From Telmatactis stephensoni (Eukaryota; Cnidaria; Anthozoa; Actiniaria; Isophelliidae): a stretch of DNA of 64,000 nucleotides. The position numbers were made by a program, and so were the translations under genes. Below the pieces are notes generated by a model. The model saw only the letters and a list, made by a program, of their open reading frames with translations, had not been told where the DNA came from and ran no database searches. The DNA lies in the NCBI GenBank assembly GCA_029948255.1, contig JALIZF010001734.1, forward strand, positions 1 through 64,000. Direction: 5' to 3'. Below, piece by piece: positions 52,450-63,561 of the stretch. Position 1 is the first letter of the stretch, and each line of letters begins with the position of its first letter.

Positions 52450-52581
52450 GTTTTTTGTTTTTGTTTTGTTTTGTGTTTTGTGTTTTGTGTTTTGTGTTTT
52501 GTGTTTTGTGTTTTGTGTTTTGTGTTTTGTGTTTTGTTTTTGTTTTTGTTTTTGTTTTTGTTTTTGTTTTTTGTTTTTTGT

Positions 52582-52625
<44 letters not shown>
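52450..52625 (+). repeat. TTTTG-based microsatellite with changing period
   Basis: The tract passes from TTTTG units to 7-base TGTTTTG units, then to 6-base TTTTTG units, and back to 5-base units. It lies about 200 bp before the TKFC start. ORFs on both strands here are low-complexity artefacts. Confidence 0.95.
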
Positions 52626-52829
52626 CAAAATATGTCCTCGCGTGCAATCATGAATCCTGCAGTTTCTTATACTATTGTTTTGGAACTGAGTTAACATTCC
52701 TGGGTACTAGCCAGTACTTTCTCCGTGGGGGAGGGGTACGTAGGTAGCGGCTGTACACAGGCTACCCAGCCAGTTGTCAACCTGAGCTGAGAGAGCGCGC
52801 AAAGGATCCCGCGCAAAGGTCCTGCAAAG

Positions 52830-55800
52830 ATGGCGGTTCAACCTAACACCAAAAATCTCATCAATACCCCTGAGAGCGCTGTAGATGAAGCTCTTCAGGG
52901 AATTGTGGCTACAAACCCAGGGCTAAATCTTCTCAAACACCACAGAGTTGTCATTCGTGATGATGTGGAAGACCTTCGCAAAGCTGGTCAAGTCACTTTA
53001 GTTTCTGGTGGAGGGAGCGGCCATGAACCGTCGCATGCTGGTTTTGTTGGTAAAGGAATGCTTACAGCAGCGGTTGCTGGTTCTGTTTTCACATCTCCTC
53101 CTACAAGCTCTATCCTTGCAGCACTGAGAGCAGTTGGAAAGAATAACAGTGGAGGAACGCTTCTGATTGTGAAGAATTACACCGGAGATCGACTGAACTT
53201 TGGATTCGCTGCTGAACGAGCGAAGTCAGAGGGCTTGAAAGTTGAAATGGTGGTCGTAGGAGAAGACTGTGCGCTTACCAGTAAAGACAAAAGTGCAGGG
53301 AGACGAGGACTTTGTGGAACAGTTCTCATACACAAGGTATGTCTTTGAGTCATAAAAGTTACTTTCCCTAGGTTCTTCAAGGCGAGAAACAAAAATAGAG
53401 ATCAGATCACCATACAGTAGCTTTATAGAACTACCCTTTGGAACAAAAGATAACATCCTAACATCTAATAAATGGATAAATAAATAAATAAATGAGTAGA
53501 CGAATAAATAAATAAATTAAATTGATAAACGAATGAATAATTGAATGAATGAGCAAACATGAATTATAAATAAGAGAATTTCAATTGAAAGAAACATATG
53601 CTAATATTGCCAGATGCTAATTAGCGTGGTGTGCAAAGACTGGTACTATCATTAAATGGTACAGGTACTATCATTTGGGAGCTGCTGCTTAGTGAGAGCT
53701 AGCACCATTATAGAAAAGGAGACCTTTGGCTTCTACAGGGGGTACATGCACCTAGTGCACCTCCCGTAGTTATGCCCCTGGTGGAAGCATCTTACTACAT
53801 TACAGAAGCACCTCAGTAATTGGTGAAAGCGATAGTGGTGTCATTGCTTTCACTGTAACTTGGGAAAGCTAATAAACATCCATATCTCAATGGAGGAACA
53901 GTCGAATGTTGATGGTGACTATGTTTTGGCAAAACCTGAGAAGATATGACCACAACAAACAATTTTTCATCCAATAATTTCACTCATAATCTAACCTCAA
54001 AAAAAAATTCTTGAAGCTAATTGGCTGAGACCAGAGCTGTTCATATCTAATTGCACTGAAATTTAGTGCAAAAAGTGCAATTCTCTGGGTCTTGATATCT
54101 GGTAGTCTTTGAAAAAAGCACTTGTGCAAATTCATTCTCAATTGAACACAAACCAAAGGATTACCTATATACTTATTATACTCGAAAGCTCATAGATTTT
54201 GAAATAAATCTAGATTGCAGGTGCCTTAGCTGAGGAGGGTAAAAGCCTAGAAGAGATATTTTCTGTAGTTAGTGCTACATCAAAGGCTATGGGTAAGAAG
54301 TAGCTAGGATATGAATAATTTATGACAAGATTTTATGTCATGGGATGTGTATTTGTACATTAAATTGTTATTAATTGTGCAATTGATTTAATAAATTAGT
54401 AAGCCTTTTTTGTGGATTTGTGTTTTTGATAGGCACTATGAGTGTAAGCCTGTCACCCTGCAACATCCCTGGCTCTGGGCCCTCATTTAATTTGCCTGAT
54501 GATGAAATTGAACTTGGATTAGGTGAGAATTGAGATAACTGGATTCCTTTGTATTAGATGCCATTATATTATACAACAGTACATGTATACAGCTATTTCA
54601 AAAAAGGTTTACAGGGTGAATGGTGAATGGCAATCGGCAGTTGGTGATTGCACAACCAAAAGGAAACTTGGGTTAACAAGAATTACTTCATTTTCATTGA
54701 TTTAACACCCAAGCAATGTCAGTACCATGCAGTGAAGTCCTTATTGGACACGATAGGCAATTTATATCTCTGGATGGCGGTCTAATAGCATGACCACAGT
54801 TCCTTTCGGTCTTACAATCGCCGATTGCCGTTCACCATTCACCCTGTCACCCTTTTTTAAAATAGCTATATATCCTTGCCTTGAATTCCTAAAACTGTCT
54901 ATATATAACACAGTTGGGGCAGTTTTTGTTTATACTGAGTATAAAACAGATCATGTTGTACCATGCCATGCCTTAATTTATAAAACGTTCAAAAATTCCT
55001 GCTGTGCCATGACCATGCCATTATCACGGTCATATGAAAACTGCTTCATCATGTTTAAATCAATGGCAACTGCTCTGGAAATGTTTTCTTTTCTTGGAGG
55101 AAGGTGATGATCATTCTGATGAAAATGATTTTTGTTCTTTACCTCCTACATTTGTAGGTATACATGGTGAACCTGGGGTGCGAAGGGTCAAGGTTGGTGA
55201 AATTAAATTATATTTATTGATTATTAATTCATTCATTAATTTTATTAATTAAGTAATTTTATTTAAAAGGCACTATTTCACGATTATTAAATCTATGTCA
55301 GTCTCTTTCTTGATATTTCATAAAAAATCCCATACTTCTATTTATCTGAGTGATTATTAGAGGTATGGATATTATAGAAATACCATCCTTTACCTCAAAA
55401 CACTCTATTTTTCCAAATTTTGTATTTGATGATAAATGGTGAACTTAAAAAATTAATAGGCCAAGAGGCTGCCTTTTTTGCTAACTTCTCGAACAAGTAT
55501 TTACTTTCATTTGTTCTACATCAATTGTACACTTTACACCACTCTGTAATGGCCAGTCATGCTCAGACTTAATTCAGGTGCTTGATTAATTGCAAGTGCC
55601 ATTTTGATTTTATAGATTGAAGCTGTAGACAATATTGTCAAGACAATGATTGAGCACATGACTGATGTTAAAGATGCACCAACTAATAAGTTAGCTTTAA
55701 ACAAAGGTACTGTATACTGTAAGTAGTACCAAGTTATAAAGTTTTTATATTTGTATACTGTAAGTAGTACCAAGTTATAAAGTTTTTATATTATGGTACC

Positions 55801-58800
55801 TTTATTATTTTACAATAATTGTAAAATAATACTGTTCCTTTTAACTTGGAAGAATTGCATTCAAATTATTTGAATGCAATTCTTCCAAGTTAAAAGAAAC
55901 AGTAATGATCAGTGCCTACTTGTTTAACCTGAAAACAAACGTTTTTCAAATGTAACCTTAATTTGCAGGAGACTGTGTTGCATTGATTGTCAATAATCTA
56001 GGAGGAACATCTTACTTGGAGCTAAATATTGTAGCCAGAGCAGCCATACAGTACTTAGGTAATGCCAATTGATTTTCACTTTCCTTCCTTTCTTCCTTCC
56101 TTCCCTCCCTCCCTCCCTCCCTCCCTCCTTCCTTCCTTCATGCATCAATCCTTCATGAATGCATGTCACAAATCCATCCATCCATCCATTCTTCCATTTG
56201 TCCATCTGTTTGAAATTTTGAAAACATTTAAGGAAATGTACATCCTTCTGCCTGTCTGTCCATCCATCCTCCCATTTGTTTATTTGTTCATCTCTTTTTT
56301 TGTTTATTCATTCATTTCTTTGTCAATTTATTCATTCATTCATTCATTCATTCACATCTAGCTGTCCAAACATCTATCCATCTGTCAGTCCACCCATTTT
56401 TTCCTTCCTTTTTTCATTCAGCATGACAAACAGATTTTTTCATTTACATGTACATTTCCTTAAATGTTTTCAAAATTTCTCTGCTTAGAACTATTGTCAA
56501 ATCTAAATGTTTCAGTTTCAACAAGAGGTGTTAAAGTGGACAGGGTTTACTGTGGTACACTCATGACTTCTCTAGATATGGGTGGTGTGTCATTAACTAT
56601 TCTTCACTTAGATGAAACAAGAACTCATTGCCTAGGTGGGTTACCAGAAATGGTATGCATAAAAGTGCTTTTTATTTCACACCAGTATAAAATGTGGTTT
56701 ATGATTTGTATAGGTGTAGGGATTTGTTATGAGGATTCCATACTCCAGGCCAATTACATGTTTGTGGAATAATTCTCCTTTATAAGTATAAATATTAGTG
56801 AATGAATAAATAAAATTAAATGGAATAATAATAATAATTATAGTGATGATATTCATCATCATCTGCAGCAGCATCATCATCATCAGTAGCAGCATTGACA
56901 TAAGCATTACCATAAAGCCTGGTCCTCACTAGCGACATAAGCATAAAGCAACATACGCAGACTCAGTAGTGTACTGCTCATTAGCGGTGCTTGTCTTTTC
57001 TCACACCTCGGTGATAAATGCAGTACTGAGTCTGCGTATGTTGCTTATGCTTATGCTTATGTCGCTAGTGAGGACCAGGCTTAAGTAGTAGTCATTATTT
57101 TAGAATTAGCATAATAATCATCATCATAATAATCATCATCTTACAGATAGTGATACAACTGCTCCTTCATGGCCAAGGTCTTCATATTCAAAAGAAACTG
57201 GATTTCTTCGAAGTGACAAAGAACCTCTAGAATTTGAATTTATTAAAGAAGATGAAGAGGAAGAACAGAAACGTCCTGCTGAAAAGTTAACTGCTGAAGG
57301 TGTGTAAAGTGGAACAACAACAACAATATGTGTCTAGTCAAGAGTAGTTTTAGGACCTGTGCAAGGAGTTAGGATAGGCATGTGCCTTGTGCCATTCATG
57401 CTAAAATCTTGTAGATGGCATTATCAAAGTCAAAATAGTGGTCAGTCTCATGAACATGTTGACAACATTTTCATTAGATGGTCCACTATTTTGACTTTGA
57501 TAATGCTATAGTACAACAGTGGATAGTGAAGAGACAACTACCATGCAGAGGTCTTCCTCAAAGCGTGGGATTTTATGCAAGACATAAATGCAGGAAATGA
57601 CAGGATTAATGACCCCGACATTTATACTACCAGCTCTCCTGTGTACAAGTGTACACACTTGAACATGATTGTTGTTTGTTTTTGGATTTCCTCATGCATA
57701 TAACAAATTGGTGCATAACAATTTATAACATGACCTGACTGCAATTACACATTAGTTTCAAGATCACTGTATAGTTGTATATTTTTTCATCCCATCTGCA
57801 TCAAGAGTTGGCGAAAAGATTATTCAAGGAATGTAAAAATTCGAAAATATAAAATGTCTTTTTTAGATAAGGAACTTAACAGTGCTCAACATTGTGAACC
57901 ATATTTGACTCTTATTCATGTCAAAGCACTTTTGTCTTTCACTTTTTTATAACTAATTTTTGTACTTTCTTCCTTTTTTTAGGAAAACTTGTATTCAGTG
58001 TCCTTAGCAAAGTTGCCAGTGCCATTGTTAATGCAGAGACAAAATTAAATGATTTAGACAACATTTCTGGTGATGGGGACTGTGGCTCTACATTAAAACG
58101 TGGAGCTGAAGGTAGGGTCTACTACATTATGTTCATATATTACAATGATAAGGGTTGGGTTAAAAGTTCATTGTATAATTAAACAATATAATAAATGAAA
58201 AAATAAAAAATAAAAACCCTTGAATCTGATTGGTTGAGAGCAGTGCATTTCAAGTGTAACACACACATTCAAGTGCAAATTTGATTTTTATTAGGTTTCA
58301 TAATTTTCTGGTATTAACATTATCAACATAATCATTTTCATCCACGGATATGTGTTTGAAAAATTGTCATAAACATTGACGATTTGGTCATTTTGATCAA
58401 TATTGAATTTATCGCACGTCATCCATGCAGCACACGCTCAAAGTTCTTACTCAAGATTTTATTCCTTCTCTCTGAAAATATTATTAAAAGGTTATTCATA
58501 CGTTTTCTTATTGAACTGGGAATAATCCTGCACTTGTGTGTTTTTCAAAGAGCTCAATTTGTACTTGCCCCACAGGCTCGTGCAATTTTGATACTCGAAA
58601 AACGCAGCCATGTGAATTAGCTCCAAACTGAAATTGAAACCATTTGATTAGTACAATGAAGAATCATGTACATGTATAACAGCAGCATGGAGGAGTTTTG
58701 GTATGTGTAAAATGGACGGCGCCGTGCCGTGATCGTGCATGAAGAAACATTCGAAATTCCTGCCGTGACCGTGCTGTATTTTTGCAGTCATACTACAGTA

Positions 58801-61716
58801 GAGAGCCGATTTCGTATGACTGTGTAAACGGCACGGTCACCGCACGGTATGGTTACGGCAGGAATTTCGAATGTTTTTATAGACATTACGGCACTGACAC
58901 GGTTACGGTACGGCGCGGTAAGTTTCCCACTCATACGAAGACCACTCGATTTCGTATGACTGTAAAAACGGCACCGCACGGTTACGGTACGGTTACGGCA
59001 GGAATTTCGAACGTTTTTATAGACAACACGGCACTGACACGGTTAAGGCCCAGCGCGGTCCGTTTCACACATACAGAATCTGCTCTAAAACTTATCTGTG
59101 CTCATGTTTGTCCTGGCCAATCGAAATTATTTTTTGTTCCTCTCACGTTTTTTACGGTAAGCCTCCTCCACTGCGAACCCCAGTATAGGTGTAATGATTT
59201 CTGACTCAAAGTTTTTTCCTTCGAATCCTTGTTCACAGCCATCAAGAATGCTCTTGGTTCAATGGATTCCCCAGGACTGCCATGTAACAACATCAACAAA
59301 ACCTTGCTTGCTGTGGCTCACTTGGTAGAAGAGAGTATGGGAGGGTCTTCTGGGGCGGTGAGTATTAATACAAGTGCACTTGCAGTTTGCATGATTTCTC
59401 TACAACAGACTTTCGTTAAGTGGACACCCTCTATGTAACAGTCACTTTACAAAGTCAAATGTACAAATTTTTATTCGATAAAAAAATTGTACATTCGACT
59501 TTGTGCTCTCAGAAGCACCATAAATGAGAGTTCTATTAAACGGCCATCTCCATCAAGTGGCTACTTTAAAAGGTCCCATATGAGGCTGTTGTATGGAGGT
59601 TCCTCTGTATTTCAAAAAAGGTTGTCGGACAAAAGGCTTAAAGCTTAAGTAGACGCAAAAGGAGGATGGTTAGACGTAACATTTTGCTGACTTTTCAGTT
59701 GGGTTTGATCTTTAGTTGACTTTTAGCATCGACAAATGAAGTTCTTTAGAGTGTAAGGGGAAGGCAAGCTAGATGTGAATTGTCGTTTGGATTTATAGTT
59801 TTAGTCATTCCAGCAACCCATCTGTGTAGAATTAGGAAAAAGGAAAGAAAAGAAAGGAATGGAAGACAGAAACAAGTGATAAAAGAAAGAAAGGGAGAGA
59901 GAAAGAAAGGAATGAAAAAGGAAGCTAAGGTAAATTGAATTGAAGGGAAGTAGGAAAGGAAGAAGTAGAAGAAAAAAAAAATGAAAGCAAAGGTAATTGG
60001 GATGGGGGAAGGCAAAAAGGAAAGGCAGAAATATTAAGGAAGAAGTTGAAAAATAAATATTTTTGTTTCATGCCAAAAGTAATTATATATTTCATTTTGG
60101 GCCAGTGAGTGATATAGTAATAACGTATATCGTTGTATTTAGTTTTATAGTTTGTTTCTTATTGCGGTTTCAAATGCACTGAAAAATGGCACCTCGCTGC
60201 AATACTGGTCTTCAGGACTTGAAGCTGGTGTCCAGTCAATTATGAGGTAAGGTTCTTTGTGACACAATAGATTTTCCTATTCTTGTGTCCCCTGCAGTTC
60301 TCCCAGATTTATTTTCCGTTTCTTTCATCTGCTTTTTTTCTGGTCTCTTTTTCGTTTCAATTAGTCTTTTTCTGCTCTGCTCTGCTGTGCTCTGCTCTGC
60401 TGTGCTGTGCTCTGCTCTGCTCTGCTCTGCTCTGCTCAGCTCTGCTCTGCTCTCCCCTCCTCCCCTCTCGTTCTTTTCTTTTCTTTTTTCTGTTTTTCTG
60501 TTTGTTTTCTTTTCTTTTTCCCTTGTCTTTTTGTCATTTGTAGTCTTTTCTAATTTCCTTTTTTTTTCTCAAGTTACCGTCCTTCCGTCCTTCCTTTCAC
60601 TTTTTTCCTTTTGTTTTTTGTTTTTGTTTCACTCGTTGGTACTGAGCTAATGCACCAAATAAAAACCTTTTTTTGATACAGATATGGTGGGGCGGAACCA
60701 GGGGACAGAACTATGGTAATATAAACAAATTTAAGTGCTTTATTATTTCACAAACAATGTGCGTGCTTTAACATTACTACTGTTTATTGTCTAGGTCGAC
60801 TCTCTTTCTCCAGCAAGTAAAGTATTAAAAGAACACTTAGCTAAAGGGACGTCAACAAAACAAGCGTGTGAGCTTGCTGTAAAGGTAAATAGAATACATC
60901 GAAAAATCGGTGCCGATGAAGGAATTGTTATGATATCCATTGACCCTAGATATCAGAGGCTCTTAAATTCGTGCTTAGAGGGACAAGGGTGAAAAACGCA
61001 CTGCGTATGATCGAAAATTCGGCGGGAATTCGTGGACGCGTTCGTGTTTACAAATAAAAGTACCGTCGATTCAACTGTCGTGGTATGCGAATTTCTCGTG
61101 TATTATTTGACCAGGGAAAGAGAACAACTATTAAGCGATGTTTTAGGAAATAAAAAACAAGTAGTAACTTTTCACGGACAGCCTTAACTTTCAAGATTTA
61201 CTAAACCTCCTGTGGTATTGCAGGGATGGACACGTGGCACATTTGTTGGACGCAATTGTTGCATCGTGTGTCTCGCTTTTAGACTTCTGGGGGACACGTC
61301 TATTATGGGGGCACATTTTCAGAGTGTCCAAGTGCTATTTTAATCGCTTTTAAGGGGACACCTCCATTAAGAGGACACTGTATTTGTTACCGAGGATGTC
61401 CCCATGAGTGAGATATTGGGCCGGTCACGTCACGGTACGGTTACGGCATGAATCTTTATAGACATTACGACACGGTACGGTGCAGTTAGTTTCCCTCTCA
61501 TACGAAAACCGCTCTATCATACAAATTTCTCCATACGAACTACAGTTCAATTTCCTTTAGGCAGCAGAAGATGGCGCCCAGTCTACTGCTCACATGCAAG
61601 CCAGGGCAGGTCGCGCTAGTTACGTGAGCTCAATCCATCTAAAGAGTCCTGATCCTGGTGCTGTTGCCGTAGCAACGTGGCTAAGAGCTGCACACGAGGC
61701 TGTATTTGATGGTTAG
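52830..61716 (+). CDS. TKFC: Triokinase/FMN cyclase (dihydroxyacetone kinase), 14 exons, 607 aa, complete
   Basis: Exons: 52,830-53,336, 54,214-54,292, 54,433-54,522, 55,158-55,192, 55,616-55,706, 55,969-56,058, 56,489-56,635, 57,147-57,299, 57,983-58,111, 59,239-59,357, 60,143-60,246, 60,682-60,715, 60,795-60,884, 61,561-61,716. All introns are GT-AG and the joins keep frame (1,824 nt with TAG). DhaK domain, residues ~10-340: [15 protein letters not shown] at 58-72, and [10 protein letters not shown] with His228 in the position that covalently holds the substrate. An acidic linker ([13 protein letters not shown]) follows. DhaL domain, ~398-600: GDGDCGST at 427-434 (Mg-ATP aspartates), GGSSGA at 475-480, PGDRTM to 526. 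The enzyme phosphorylates dihydroxyacetone and glyceraldehyde and, in animals, cyclises FAD to cyclic FMN in the cytosol. Human TKFC is 575 aa; the excess is mainly the linker. The AAGATGG start context is good. Exon 2 has a weak polypyrimidine tract. Confidence 0.96.
53465..53550. repeat. AAAT-type microsatellite in TKFC intron 1
   Basis: Interrupted AAATAAATAAAT units. The rest of intron 1 (to 54,213) shows nothing recognisable. Confidence 0.8.
54589..54873. mobile_element. Inverted-repeat MITE in TKFC intron 3
   Basis: The ends share ATAGCTATTT, CAGGGTGAATGGTGAA and CAATCGGC in inverted order, about 60 bases per arm with small gaps. Confidence 0.7.
55711..55902. repeat. 41-bp direct repeat and adjacent 72-bp perfect hairpin in TKFC intron 5
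   Basis: TATACTGTAAGTAGTACC and following bases occur twice (55,713 and 55,754). At 55,832-55,902 the sequence CTGTTCCTTTTAACTTGG and onward is mirrored almost perfectly around GAATGCAATT-type arms. Confidence 0.8.
56080..56360. repeat. Tetranucleotide-rich tract in TKFC intron 6
   Basis: CCTT, CCCT, CATC and CATT runs follow one another, with interruptions. Confidence 0.85.
56915..57082. mobile_element. 168-bp palindromic MITE in TKFC intron 7
   Basis: The arms AAGCCTGGTCCTCACTAGCG and onward are mirrored at the right end. About 70 bases per arm, with the stem continuing through ACATACGCAGACTCAGTA. The right arm ends 64 bases before exon 8. Confidence 0.85.
57418..57506. repeat. Inverted repeat in TKFC intron 8
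   Basis: GCATTATCAAAGTCAAAATA at the left is mirrored at 57,483-57,506, with about 40 bases between. Confidence 0.75.
58715..59080. repeat. CGGTTACGG-type degenerate repeat in TKFC intron 9
   Basis: Phrases such as ACGGCACGGT, GGTTACGGTACGG and GGAATTTCGAA, with TTTCGTATGACTGT boxes, recur in direct and inverted order. The same family borders the insertion in gene 4 intron 1 and recurs at 61,425-61,515. Confidence 0.65.
59825..60010. repeat. GA-rich (purine) tract in TKFC intron 10
   Basis: About 180 bases dominated by GGAAAGAAA-type runs on the plus strand; low complexity. Confidence 0.8.
60375..60470. repeat. CTGCT/CTCTG pentanucleotide array in TKFC intron 11
   Basis: About 18 units of TCTGC or TGTGC, followed by pyrimidine-rich sequence to 60,640. 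The Ala-Leu-Leu-Cys-Ser ORFs here are artefacts. Confidence 0.9.
61425..61515. repeat. CGGTTACGG-type repeat in TKFC intron 13
   Basis: Contains CACGGTACGGTTACGGCATG and CATACGAAAACCGCTCT. It lies within 50 bases of the exon 14 acceptor. Confidence 0.6.
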
Positions 61717-61927
61717 AAACACAGGAAAAGGATATTATCAGTTTAGTTGAGTAACTAACATGCATGAACATGATAGTATGTAGTTGTAGGTGAGTATACA
61801 TGCATGGTAGTATGTAGTAGGTGAGTAGACATGGTATAGTATAGGGGTGTATTGAACTCTTAAATTACCTCAGACTAGCACTAATTAACTGGCCTCTTAG
61901 AGAAATCATACGATTCTTTCGTCTATT

Positions 61928-62172
61928 CGTAAATTCGTCACCCAATGACTGTCACGTAAATTCGTCACCCAATGACTGTCACGTAAATTCGTCACCCAAG
62001 GACTGTCACGTAAATTTGTCACCCAAGGATTGTCACGTAAATTCGTCACCCAAGGACTGTCACGTAAATTCGTCACCCAAGGACTGTCACGTAAATTTGT
62101 CACCCAAGGACTGTCACGTAAATTCGTCACCCAAGGACTGTCACGTAAATTTGTCACCCAAGGACTGTCAAA
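61928..62172. repeat. 27-bp tandem repeat, 9 copies, in the TKFC 3' region
   Basis: The unit is CGTAAATTCGTCACCCAAGG plus ACTGTCA, with C/T and A/G variants. The 27-base period keeps a nine-residue frame (VTNLRDSPW) open on the minus strand without evidence of coding. A PolyA signal for TKFC is not clear; the first plus-strand AATAAA is near 62,507. Confidence 0.93.
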
Positions 62173-62490
62173 CGTTGTAGTTCGTATATTAAGTGCGAAT
62201 TAGGGTTAGAGTCAAGGGTTATGGTAAGGGACAAGGTAAGAGTTAGGGTAAGTGTTCAGGGGCGGATTTAGGGGAGGGGTGCAGGGGGTGCGCGCCCTCT
62301 CCGGAGACTATCAAACGGTGTAGTTCGAATTAGGGTAAGGGTTGTGGGTCCGCCTTTGGGGTTAGGGTTAGCAGGTCAATAAGCGCCCGACAGAGGGCTG
62401 TAAATTCACGCACCAACACACAGACAAAAGACAGTATATACAGTATATTCCCAGTATTCGAAATCAATCATTATCCGTACTTGATATTAA
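62173..62490. other. No gene; transposon-like remnant
   Basis: TTAGGGTTAGGG-like irregular phrases at 62,200-62,370 and a GGGGCGGATTTAGGGG box at 62,260 typical of a degraded repeat. Confidence 0.4.
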
Positions 62491-62494
62491 CAGT

Positions 62495-63030
62495 GGATTA
62501 ATGAATAATAAATATATGGACAATAAATAATAGAAATGATGACGATTCTAATAGGTCGTAGATCCGATAGACATGATAGTAGAGAGAGGAAAGTTTGAAA
62601 TGTTAACGCAGGTCAATGAGTGCGCTATTATAGATAGAAGATTGTATCAATCTAATTAAAAAATTAATTAATAAATATATGGATTAATGAATAATAAATA
62701 TATGGATAATAAATGATAGAAATGATTACGATTTTGATATAGCTTGTTGATCAACTAGAGAGGGAGAGGAAAGTTTTTAAATGTTAACGCGGGTCAATGA
62801 GTGCGCTATTATAGATAGAAGATTGTATCAATCTGATTAAAAAGATCAATTAATAAATATATTGATTAATGAATAAATATATGGACAATAAATAATAGAA
62901 ATGAATGCGATTTATAGCTCGTAGATCAACTAGACATGATAGTAGAGAGAGGATATGAAAGTTTGAATGTTAACGCGGGTCAACGAGTGCGCTATTATAG
63001 ATAGAAGATTGCATCAATCTGATTAAAGAA
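62495..63030. repeat. Three direct copies of a ~180-bp unit
   Basis: TTAATGAATAATAAATATAT, GAAATGAT, GTTAACGC-GGTCAATGAGTGCG and TATAGATAGAAGATTG recur at about 62,495, 62,680 and 62,865 in the same order. AT-rich and non-coding. Confidence 0.85.
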
Positions 63031-63121
63031 ACTTCAAACTGTTGTTAACCACTTTTTTTCGGTTTCCGTGTTTGATATCAGGATCGTGACACTATTTCGT
63101 GATTTAATTTCAAGTGGTTGC

Positions 63122-63559
63122 TTAGATCGTGCGCTGTTCCACGGATTCGTTTGCTTTAATTGGGGAATTGTTGTTACTCGTCGTACATTGACTGCCGAAC
63201 TCTGCAGTAGCTAGCAGTGTTGTTTTTAACGGAAAATAAAAAAGGCCTATAGCGACCTCTCTAGACACCGAGCTACCCTGACTAATCTCTGAAAAATCAA
63301 AGGAATGTGGAAGACGGAGATTGAAGTGAGAGCAGAAACTTAGAGGTCCTGGTGAGATAAAGGGTCGGTAGCGGAACTTGAATTCAACAATTTCTTGGAC
63401 ATATTTTTTATCTGTTGTTAATTGCAGTTTAACTACCATTTCAAACCAGATATCAAACAGATCGCCGAGTCGGCCAAGATTGCAGACTATACTTGTCTTG
63501 TCGATGTACTGGAATTGATTGTTCTTCGGTGTAGTGGGAGGGAATTCGAATGTTGTCGG
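63122..63559 (-). CDS. Terminal exon of an unrecognised minus-strand gene (145 codons, partial)
   Basis: On the minus strand an acceptor (TTTCTAATTTTACAG) at 63,560-63,561 opens an uninterrupted frame of 145 codons to TAA at 63,122, phase 0. The first part reads PTTFEFPPTTPKNNQ, then QYIDKTSIVCNLGRLGDLFD, IWFEMVVKLQLTTDKKYVQE and FKFRYRPFISPGP. The second half is Ser- and Phe-rich. A frame of this length is unusual in sequence this AT-rich, and the composition is protein-like. The domain (alternating hydrophobic strands) is not one I recognise. The earlier exons should lie beyond the right edge. The gene converges on TKFC, 1.4 kb away. A donor inside the frame (after 63,287) cannot be excluded. 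Confidence 0.5.
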   Translation of the reverse strand, partial: PTTFEFPPTTPKNNQFQYIDKTSIVCNLGRLGDLFDIWFEMVVKLQLTTDKKYVQEIVEFKFRYRPFISPGPLSFCSHFNLRLPHSFDFSEISQGSSVSREVAIGLFYFPLKTTLLATAEFGSQCTTSNNNSPIKANESVEQRTI

Positions 63560-63561
63560 CT

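Noticed and set aside
52204..52747. Lys/Thr- and Phe/Cys-rich ORFs
   Set aside because: Low-complexity translations of the TTTTG-type microsatellite.
60283..60650. Ser/Leu/Cys-rich ORFs in TKFC intron 11
   Set aside because: Intronic pyrimidine-rich microsatellite; exon 11 and exon 12 join correctly around it.
61928..62172. CRISPR-like array
   Set aside because: The 27-bp units are directly abutting with no unique spacers, in a eukaryotic gene flank.
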